A stretch of 5,029 nucleotides of DNA, from the NCBI GenBank assembly GCA_030754715.1, contig JASLZV010000169.1, positions 1-5,029 of the forward strand, read 5' to 3'. Both the position numbers and the translations under genes were made by a program. Origin of the DNA: Phycisphaerae bacterium. Lineage in GTDB: Bacteria > Planctomycetota > Phycisphaerae > SM23-33. The notes under the pieces are model-generated. The model did not search any database. It saw only the letters and a program-made list of their open reading frames with translations, and was not told the origin of the DNA. This document shows positions 1 to 5,029 of the stretch, one piece after another. How positions within the stretch are numbered: the first letter of the stretch is position 1; each line of letters begins with the position of its first letter.

Positions 1-2502
1 CGCCTGACCAAAGCCCCTCGTGGTATCCGAACGGATTGTGTACGGGCCACTATACAAGTGGTCGACGTTTACTTTCTGGAGCATACAACGCCCCTCGGTG
101 ACCGGCGCCTTGCTTCCTTCCGGCCTAAACAGAACCTTGCTCAACTCGACCGTCATATCTACCGACCGACCAACCAGTATCTGATGACCGTTGTAGTTTC
201 CTCCGGGTCCATCCCCGCTCGTGTCCCATACTATGGTCGCGTATTCTTGTGGGTTCGCAGACCCCGTGTCATTGTTGGATATTGTGATTACAGACCCGTC
301 ATCTTGGACCCCCTCCGTCAATACCCTACCCTTATTGACCCCAAAGTCGTTACTCAGGACAATTCGGAGAGAACCATTATCTATTGATCGGTCTTTGATG
401 TCACCGAGAAGTAAGCCCCCCGACGCGTCCGACCATTTTTTGGCCTGTAGTTTCCATGTCGTGCTATTAAGGAGGCCCACGCCTTCTAGTTCCAACTTGT
501 GGTCGAGGCACACTTCGTATGGGTAGTTATCTAGTGTGGTGTCTCTCTCGTCAGTAACGCTCATCCTTTCTATGAACAACCCAGACTTGCTTGTTCCGGC
601 TACACCTTGCTGGTCGTCACGACGAAGTATGAACAGTTCGTTGTCACACATCTTCGCGTCAAGGACGAAGTCTGCGTCGAGTGAAGATCCAAACGTCCAT
701 CTGGCCCACGCTGATTGTTTCTTTTCCTTCCCCTCAAGGTACTGGCGATACGTGTACACGCTTGACGCTTCCAAGTTTGACTTTGGGTCAATCGGGGCCG
801 CGACCCCATATTCGGTAAATTCCACAAAGGCCCCATTGGCTATCTGGATATCGTCGTAGTATTGCGGTGTGGCGTCGTCTGGCCCTGTGACCCAACTGCT
901 GACGTTGTGCCACGCCATTGGTGATCCGTCAGTCCCCGCAACATCACTTATGAAACTGTCGCCCGAGATCATCTGCGCCTCGTCCTCTGGCATAACTAAA
1001 ACCATGTCAGCGGTGGACGAACCGGTCAGTGCAATGGCGACCGGCGGGACAAGATCGAAGACGTGCTTGGTTACGTCAATAGCCCTGTTGGATACGATTG
1101 TGTCGTCGTAGTAATACTCATAGACGATTCCATATTCTTTATGCTTGCCAAGCATAAACACCCTGTCGCCTATAGCGACGGGGCGAACTTTCTGGGTTTC
1201 ATACGCTGTGGAGGCCGTGAGCGTGGCCGTGGACGGCGAAAGGATATCTGACGATTGGTCTAACTCAAACTGCCTACCCGTAGTCGTGAATACCAAGACT
1301 GACTTCCTGAAGGGGAGGATACTCTCCACAACCGTCACTTCCTCCGACGCCAACTGGACCTCAATTGCGTCTGAATCGACGAGGTTGTCGGCAACTTCTG
1401 TGTAGAAGAGAAAGAGGTCGTCTACCTTTGAGAAATTCAGGTACTCATCAGCGGCCAAAACAAGGCGGTTCTTGTGAAAGGCAATATCCCGTATCGCTTT
1501 TTCTTCAGTTGCAAATTTCGGGGCGGGGTTGTTGACATTAGAACCCCTTGATATCTTTAGCCCCCCCACGCTGCTTTGGACAGGCACAATCATATCCGTG
1601 ACGTCTAGGTCCTGAGAGATATTGATTACGATCTCTTTGAGGTGGAGTGGACCACCTATGCACTGGACCTTCCCATACGAAAGCGTGGATAGCCCCTCGA
1701 TGGAAGGTAGGTCTTCTGTTGTTCCCTCTTGCGGTGGCCAGAAACCATTGCCAACCAAGTAGTGCTGAACTTCTTCGGCCGTTGCTTCTGCGGTCAAATG
1801 ATGTGCGTATGGATGCGCCCAATCGTCGTCGTCTGAGTCGTCGGAAGCGTCGGCTTTCATGCAAACCGAGTCGCCAAGGTAGCCCAACTTGAAAGTGCCC
1901 GAAGTCCCTGTACTGCTAAGTATCTGCTGGTAGTAACCGCGTTCTTTCCACTCTACCTTTGTTATTTCAAATGTAAGCGCACCCGGCGTGGCGCTGGTTC
2001 GCCTCATTTGCACGGGCATCTTGTTTGGATCAAGACCGGTCGATTCCGAACCATCTAAGTCGATAGTGCCAGTCGGGACAAGGCGGTTCACAATGAAAGT
2101 TGTGTCGGCAATGGTGTTCATGCGGATGTCTGCCGGTTGGGCCGAAAGTCTCCCCACATAGTCCTTTGTTCCCGACGCCCAGACTATGGTTGCAACTTCG
2201 CCCGTGTTCACGTTGAAGACTGTTATGGGTCCGCCACCCACAACAACTCCGTCGCCAATAATGGCACAGTATTCCTCTTCCTCGTCCCGTTCAATCTTGT
2301 GTAATAGATATTCCTTGGTCCTATTTACGTCTGGGAAGTGAAGGAAAGTGGTAGTCCCGTGTCGCTTTGAGCAACCATCGACGACTGAGAAGTTTACATT
2401 CACGGCGTTTTCTACTTGCCCTGGATACCTCACTGACGGGGACTGTCTAGATATACCGTTGACTAATGCAGGTATCCGCTGGAATAGTGGTGATCCAGGC
2501 AT
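1..2502 (-). CDS. Tail tubular protein B / tail nozzle protein (T7 gp12-like), 3' end cut by window edge
   Basis: The distal tail tube (nozzle) of T7-like phages is a hexamer of this protein, attached below the adaptor ring; it forms the DNA exit channel and helps seat the tail fibres. The frame is open from ATG 2502 to the left edge (834 codons, no stop). Motifs that align by eye with T7 gp12: GISRQSPSVRYPGQVENAVN (res 16-35; family pattern GISQQ..LR.P.Q...N), SKRHGT (45-50), IRMNTIADTTFIVNR (126-140; T7 has LRMVTVADYTFIVNR), HKNRLVLAADEYLNFSK (343-359), LPF..S.LVFTT.GRQFEL (396-414), VRPVAIGDRVFMLG (439-452), QSAWARWTFG (596-605), LVGRSVDMTVELSKVLF (about 776-792) and a strand beginning near res 805. 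A TAG lies in frame just upstream, so ATG 2502 is the first possible start; no good Shine-Dalgarno is visible, and coupling to the preceding gene is likely. An acidic run lies at res 218-227. By comparison with T7 I infer some 60-75 C-terminal residues are missing, giving about 900 in total against about 794 in T7. Family assignment is firm. Confidence 0.95.
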   Translation of the reverse strand, partial: MPGSPLFQRIPALVNGISRQSPSVRYPGQVENAVNVNFSVVDGCSKRHGTTTFLHFPDVNRTKEYLLHKIERDEEEEYCAIIGDGVVVGGGPITVFNVNTGEVATIVWASGTKDYVGRLSAQPADIRMNTIADTTFIVNRLVPTGTIDLDGSESTGLDPNKMPVQMRRTSATPGALTFEITKVEWKERGYYQQILSSTGTSGTFKLGYLGDSVCMKADASDDSDDDDWAHPYAHHLTAEATAEEVQHYLVGNGFWPPQEGTTEDLPSIEGLSTLSYGKVQCIGGPLHLKEIVINISQDLDVTDMIVPVQSSVGGLKISRGSNVNNPAPKFATEEKAIRDIAFHKNRLVLAADEYLNFSKVDDLFLFYTEVADNLVDSDAIEVQLASEEVTVVESILPFRKSVLVFTTTGRQFELDQSSDILSPSTATLTASTAYETQKVRPVAIGDRVFMLGKHKEYGIVYEYYYDDTIVSNRAIDVTKHVFDLVPPVAIALTGSSTADMVLVMPEDEAQMISGDSFISDVAGTDGSPMAWHNVSSWVTGPDDATPQYYDDIQIANGAFVEFTEYGVAAPIDPKSNLEASSVYTYRQYLEGKEKKQSAWARWTFGSSLDADFVLDAKMCDNELFILRRDDQQGVAGTSKSGLFIERMSVTDERDTTLDNYPYEVCLDHKLELEGVGLLNSTTWKLQAKKWSDASGGLLLGDIKDRSIDNGSLRIVLSNDFGVNKGRVLTEGVQDDGSVITISNNDTGSANPQEYATIVWDTSGDGPGGNYNGHQILVGRSVDMTVELSKVLFRPEGSKAPVTEGRCMLQKVNVDHLYSGPYTIRSDTTRGFGQA

Positions 2503-2508
2503 CGTCTA

Positions 2509-3249
2509 CTACCGCTTCTGCATTGGCCACGCTGGGCCTTGCTGAGGCGACCTCTGGCTGTACCCAGCAGGGCGAACAGAAGATTGTGGTGCTAGTGTCG
2601 GCTGGAGGTTCATTGGTGGATCGACGGGTGAGTTTCGGGGCGTTCTCATATCGGCGGTCATCCACTCGTGCTGGAGTGCCGCGTCATTAGTCATTGCGCC
2701 CATGATCCGTCGCTGGAAGATGACCTTGGCGTTTGCGATAATCAAGTCCTTGAGTTGCGGCGAGCAGTTCTCAAAGTTGGCGGGCCAGAAGTTGGCCTCT
2801 GTGTCGCCTGCGTCCGCGACCGTCTTCGCCACCGTCAAGTACACGAGTGTGCCGTCTGTGAACGCAGTCGTCCCGTTGTCCGCGTCCCAGAGGAGGAACC
2901 CACGAATGCCGTAGTTCCTGTGTGCGTCGGGCCCAGAGCCCTTGAGGGCCAAGATGTCGTAGGTGAGATCAGTTGCGCCGGTCGTCGTCCCTGCCAGTGC
3001 GCCTTGCACGGGGACGGTGTCGTTGTTCGCAGCCTCTAGTTTCAGGTTCACGATGGTGTTCTCGGGCCACCCCAAGGCCTGGCTTCGGATCGTCTCTCTT
3101 CGTATGAAGTCCTCCGCTCGCCTTGCGATGCTGGTCGTGTCGGCCACGGACGTGTGGGATGGGTGATTGGCCTGCCCCCACGGGGGCTCACCAACTGATT
3201 CAAGGACCTCATTGATGCTTTCGATGAGGCTTAGACCTAAGTATGCCAT
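2509..3249 (-). CDS. Adaptor-like protein, third copy (diverged tail tubular protein A / gp11-like)
   Basis: Probable head-tail connector subunit, 246 residues from ATG 3249. An N-terminal helix like that of gp11 (INEVLESVGEPP, res 12-23) resembles T7 VNDILASIGEPP. It is followed by DTTSIARRAEDF (37-48), LGWPENTI (59-66), a block GSGPDAHRNYGI..FLLWDA (104-123), VYLTVAKT (136-143) and a helical segment WPANFENCSPQLKDLI (155-170) with IFQRR (177-181), which corresponds to the LP..F..WI helix of gp11. It is a close sister of the gene upstream: in the 30 residues starting at DTTSIARR, 24 are identical by eye. The last ~45 residues are rich in Pro, Gln and Ser and look disordered; T7 gp11 (about 196 residues) has no such tail. 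A GTG at 3252 is a possible start, but the ATG sits 6 bases after GGAGG and is preferred. The ATG overlaps the upstream stop (TGATG). The gene ends in two consecutive TAG codons, 6 bases before the nozzle gene. Homology is convincing; the exact role is inferred. Confidence 0.85.
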   Translation of the reverse strand: MAYLGLSLIESINEVLESVGEPPWGQANHPSHTSVADTTSIARRAEDFIRRETIRSQALGWPENTIVNLKLEAANNDTVPVQGALAGTTTGATDLTYDILALKGSGPDAHRNYGIRGFLLWDADNGTTAFTDGTLVYLTVAKTVADAGDTEANFWPANFENCSPQLKDLIIANAKVIFQRRIMGAMTNDAALQHEWMTADMRTPRNSPVDPPMNLQPTLAPQSSVRPAGYSQRSPQQGPAWPMQKR

Positions 3250-3818
3250 CACTCACCTCCCTTTTGGCCGCCATTTTTATCACCGGATAATGCGGGGGCG
3301 ATTGGCGATATGTTGAATGGTTGCATGTCAATATCTGGCGTGTTTCGGTTCGCCTGAAGTTCTGCCAAGATGTACTCTTGCTGGAGTGCGGGGTCGGCCC
3401 ATGAGTTGCCGAGCATGCGACGCTGGAAGATCATCTTGGTGTGAGACACGATGACGTCCTTGAGTCGTGGGCTGCACATCTCAAAGTTCTCGGGCCAATC
3501 GCCGCTTACCTCCTGCGAGATGGTCAGGTAGACCTTGGCTGACCCTGCTCCAGTCTGGTCTGTGGGCAGGATGGTCGTCGAGCCGGCGTTCGCGTCATAC
3601 AAGTTCTCCCCGACGATACCAAATGATCTATGTGCGTCTGGGCCTGTCCCGCGAACAGAGAGGGTGCGGTCGGTTGAGAGGGAGACTGTGGACCCCCCAG
3701 ACGTCGAGGCCGTGTACGACTTCGTTCGTATGGTCGTCTCGGGCCAGCCCAGTGACTGGATTCGTCGAGTCTCTCGCTTGAGGAAGTCCTCTGCCCGCCG
3801 GGCAATGCTGGTCGTGTC
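2669..3818 (-). repeat. Diverged tandem gene duplication (second and third adaptor-like genes)
   Basis: Matching DNA words occur in the same order in both genes. Examples on the plus strand are TGCTGGAGTGC at 2669-2679 and 3379-3389, CGCTGGAAGAT starting at 2711 and 3421, and a 14-base word ATGCTGGTCGTGTC at 3128-3141 and 3805-3818, the last encoding part of DTTSIAR. Residual similarity at the DNA level, not only in protein, shows that these two genes come from a tandem duplication more recent than their split from the canonical copy. No exact boundaries or flanking repeats that would show the mechanism are visible. Confidence 0.7.
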
Positions 3819-3941
3819 ACTGGAGGCACTCGGGATGGTGTTCCCGTCGGTGCCCCCACTAACCGGGAACTCCCCGATTGACTCAAGTATTTCGTTGATG
3901 GCCCCAATAGCGCTGAGGCCTATGCCTGTGTTTGTGGGCAT
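3249..3941 (-). CDS. Adaptor-like protein, second copy (diverged tail tubular protein A / gp11-like)
   Basis: Probable head-tail connector subunit, 230 residues. The N-terminal helix INEILESIGEFPVS (res 15-28) closely matches the gp11 pattern VNDIL.SIGE.PVS. Next come DTTSIARRAEDFLKRE (42-57) and IQSLGWPETTI (61-71); T7 has IQSRGWTFN here, so the helix and GW are kept but the next residues differ. The middle carries GTGPDAHRSFGI..ENLYDA (98-117) and VYLTISQ (137-143). The second helical region holds WPENFEMCSPRLKDVI (149-164), IFQRR (171-175) and ALQQE (185-189), in the place of LP..F..WI...A in gp11. The C-terminal ~35 residues are Pro/Asn/Gly-rich and end in a short charged GDKNGGQKGGE stretch whose codons supply the ribosome binding site of the next gene. 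ATG 3941 overlaps the preceding TAA (TAATG) and has AGGAG 9 bases upstream. It is closest to the next gene downstream, less so to the canonical copy upstream. A connector role is inferred from homology and position. Confidence 0.87.
   Translation of the reverse strand: MPTNTGIGLSAIGAINEILESIGEFPVSGGTDGNTIPSASSDTTSIARRAEDFLKRETRRIQSLGWPETTIRTKSYTASTSGGSTVSLSTDRTLSVRGTGPDAHRSFGIVGENLYDANAGSTTILPTDQTGAGSAKVYLTISQEVSGDWPENFEMCSPRLKDVIVSHTKMIFQRRMLGNSWADPALQQEYILAELQANRNTPDIDMQPFNISPIAPALSGDKNGGQKGGE
3253..3260 (-). promoter_or_regulatory. Strong ribosome binding site of the third adaptor-like gene; decides ATG over GTG
   Basis: GGAGGTGA fully complements the usual 3' end of bacterial 16S rRNA. 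GGAGG is 6 bases from ATG 3249 but only 3 from the GTG at 3252, so the ATG is the better start. It is the strongest such site in the window and lies inside the Gly-Gly-Glu C-terminal codons of the preceding gene. Confidence 0.8.
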
Positions 3942-4591
3942 TAGTGACTGCTCCTGTTCTTCTTTCTGTGTCTTCCTCTGATTTGATCTTGTTCTGGTGT
4001 GTCGAGAACATTCACGTCTGCCACTTCGATCTCTTCCCTGTTTGCACAGGCTTGTGAGTACATCATTTCCTGCTGAAGTTGGCCATCTCGGGCCTCGTTC
4101 TGCAAGAAGTGGCGATTATGGTTAAAGGCCGACAGTGAAATGATCCATTTCTTGAACTGCTCTGGAAGGTCCTGTACGTCGGATCTGTATATGAACGCCA
4201 CACGTAGCGTGGCGTCGGCGCCCCATTCGTCTGTCTTGTCATCTAGGTTGTACAAGACCCGGGTATCGGTTTCGCCGTCAGTGTGATGAGTGACCGTTAT
4301 AGGGATGTAGGCGTCTGTTGCGTCGGTGTCAATGCTGTAAATTGTCCCTAGGTTGGCTTCTAGTGCAGACAATTGATGGAGTCCATCGCCATCCGCCGTT
4401 GATTCCACGTTGTACCTCCTATTGAAGTACCACCCCTTCGATAGGATTTCACTTATAGCGTCGTCAATGGTTCGTTCGACGAGTCCGGGGCTCGATTGGC
4501 CGCCCGTGTCGAGTGCGCTGACTGGCAACTTGCCACACCGCCTCATTACATCGTTCACCATTGCCAGTTTTATTGTTCCATTGTCTGCCAT
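3941..4591 (-). CDS. Tail tubular protein A / head-tail adaptor (T7 gp11-like), canonical copy
   Basis: In T7 this family forms a dodecameric adaptor ring between the portal and the nozzle and contributes to the tail-fibre docking site. The protein has 216 residues, near the T7 length (about 196). By eye it follows gp11 throughout: MVNDVMRRCGKLPVS (res 11-25) against VNDILASIGEPPVS; IDDAISEILSKGWYFN (42-57) against INRQIQSRGWTFN; a polar strand and loop YNLDDKTDEWG (114-124) before strand LRVAFIYRSDVQDLPEQFKKWI (129-150), matching the T7 IIRLRDYDEMPECFRYWI region; then ASRQFNNRF-like AFNHNRHF (155-162), and LQQEMMYSQAC (172-182) against LQEEEDEARRLC. A strongly basic tail RGRHRKKNR lies at 205-213. 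Of the three adaptor-like genes here it is the most T7-like, so it most likely contacts the portal. ATG 4591 has AGGAG 10 bases upstream, overlapping the stop of the preceding gene; its own TAA overlaps the next ATG. Confidence 0.92.
   Translation of the reverse strand: MADNGTIKLAMVNDVMRRCGKLPVSALDTGGQSSPGLVERTIDDAISEILSKGWYFNRRYNVESTADGDGLHQLSALEANLGTIYSIDTDATDAYIPITVTHHTDGETDTRVLYNLDDKTDEWGADATLRVAFIYRSDVQDLPEQFKKWIISLSAFNHNRHFLQNEARDGQLQQEMMYSQACANREEIEVADVNVLDTPEQDQIRGRHRKKNRSSH
3951..3955 (-). promoter_or_regulatory. Ribosome binding site of the second adaptor-like gene
   Basis: AGGAG lies 9 bases before ATG 3941, inside the last codons (Arg-Ser-Ser-His) of the preceding gene. Together with the TAATG overlap it supports the chosen start and re-initiation. 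Confidence 0.75.
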
Positions 4592-4601
4592 AGGTCAATA
4601 A

Positions 4602-4606
4602 CTCCT
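4602..4606 (-). promoter_or_regulatory. Ribosome binding site of the canonical adaptor gene
   Basis: AGGAG lies 10 bases before ATG 4591 and shares its first two bases with the TAG stop of the upstream gene. Termination of that gene therefore places the ribosome directly on this site, which suggests translational coupling. Confidence 0.75.
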
Positions 4607-5029
4607 ACCAACCACCCACAAAGATCGTCGCCGTGCCTCGCCAGTAATTTCCGGTTGGGTATGGCTCGCTACGTCCAGCGAAGTCAAAGTAGGATGTCTG
4701 CTTGGTAATTGTGTGGGACCAGACACTTGATGCTGTGAAGGTATAACCAGACGACCATCCCTGATCGAAATTCTCTTGGGATACCAACACGAAATAATCG
4801 GTGGATGTAGGGGCTATACCTGTTGCAGTCGAAAAGGTAAGCCTTACCCTTTGGTTAGATCCACTGCCGACGAGGGCAATCGACGATCCGGTTCCAGAAA
4901 GCGCCCCTACCCTCGCGTTCACTGTCAAGGAATTGACGCCATAGCCAGGCTGGACAATCCAATCGAATTCACACATGGCGTTTACCGAAACACCCCCCGC
5001 CGACCCGAGGTTCATGGAGCCGGTGACTG
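4605..5029 (-). CDS. Unrecognised beta-rich structural protein, 5' end outside window
   Basis: I do not recognise this protein. The frame is open to the right edge (140 codons visible plus TAG), and the ATG at 5015 has no Shine-Dalgarno, so it is probably internal and the gene starts outside the window. The sequence is rich in Gly, Ser, Thr and Val, with alternating hydrophobic/polar stretches (for example SSIALVGSG, RVRLTFSTATG, YFVLVSQENF, GYTFTASS) and several Trp/Tyr/Phe in the last third, ending GTATIFVGGW. There are no Cys-rich, membrane or obvious catalytic motifs. This pattern suits an all-beta virion domain such as a decoration, fibre-tip or capsid-extension domain. It sits immediately upstream of the adaptor gene, where T7 has its major capsid gene, and is separated from it by 13 bases, so it is probably part of the same structural operon. 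Its role is an inference from position and composition only. Confidence 0.72.
   Translation of the reverse strand, partial: VTGSMNLGSAGGVSVNAMCEFDWIVQPGYGVNSLTVNARVGALSGTGSSIALVGSGSNQRVRLTFSTATGIAPTSTDYFVLVSQENFDQGWSSGYTFTASSVWSHTITKQTSYFDFAGRSEPYPTGNYWRGTATIFVGGW

Noticed and set aside
58..1405. Several plus-strand open frames of 60-110 codons in the left part
   Set aside because: All lie opposite the nozzle gene, whose continuous 834-codon frame and conserved motifs explain the region.
1561..1567. Run of seven C (G7 on the coding strand) as a programmed frameshift site in the nozzle gene
   Set aside because: The same frame runs open on both sides with conserved nozzle motifs upstream and downstream, so no shift is needed; it simply encodes Val-Gly-Gly.
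2668..3039. Plus-strand open frame of 123 codons
   Set aside because: Antisense to the third adaptor-like gene; a by-product of its codon use, with no recognisable protein features.
3250..3252. GTG start for the third adaptor-like gene
   Set aside because: Only 3 bases separate it from GGAGG, whereas the adjacent ATG at 3249 has the usual 6-base spacing.
3524..3907. Minus-strand open frame of 127 codons in another frame
   Set aside because: Fully inside the second adaptor-like gene; Arg/Pro/Ser-rich composition typical of an out-of-frame shadow.
3535..3981. Plus-strand open frame of 148 codons
   Set aside because: It lies wholly opposite the second adaptor-like gene, whose protein has clear family motifs. 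The plus-strand product shows no motif and has no convincing ribosome binding site.
2506..4607. Possible amber (TAG) stop-codon reassignment in this phage
   Set aside because: The 834-codon nozzle and the three adaptor-like genes contain no internal in-frame TAG, and both TAG stops used sit exactly at gene junctions, one with a Shine-Dalgarno overlapping it. Ordinary TAG termination fits better.

Overview
The window is a densely packed block of phage virion-structure genes, all read leftwards on the minus strand, with no non-coding stretch longer than 13 bases. It looks like part of the head-tail module of a short-tailed, T7-like (podovirus-type) dsDNA phage or a related prophage. Two signals support this: a tail tubular protein B (nozzle, T7 gp12-like) with many recognisable family motifs, and directly upstream of it genes of the tail tubular protein A (head-tail adaptor, T7 gp11-like) type. 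Strong AGGAG / GGAGGTGA ribosome binding sites indicate a bacterial host. Neither host nor habitat can be named from this sequence. No RNA genes, CRISPR arrays, insertion sequences, promoters or terminators were seen.

Layout in transcription order, right to left. (1) 5029-4605: the 3' part of an unrecognised, Gly/Ser/Thr-rich, probably beta-structured protein whose frame is open to the window edge. (2) 4591-3941: an adaptor-like protein that keeps the classical T7 gp11 signature. (3) 3941-3249: a second, diverged adaptor-like protein. (4) 3249-2509: a third adaptor-like protein, clearly a sister copy of (3). (5) 2502 to the left edge: the nozzle protein, at least 834 codons, cut by the window edge before its stop codon.

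In T7 one adaptor gene sits directly before the nozzle gene. Twelve adaptor copies form a ring under the portal, and the nozzle hexamer closes the tube. Here the single adaptor slot holds three tandem homologues: one canonical, plus two derived copies that share a block the canonical copy lacks. The genes are tightly joined (TAATG and TGATG stop/start overlaps, then a 6-base gap), so they are probably co-translated and assembled together. The main inference is that this phage builds a more elaborate, possibly multi-layered or mixed, connector between portal and nozzle. The nozzle itself also appears longer than the T7 protein.
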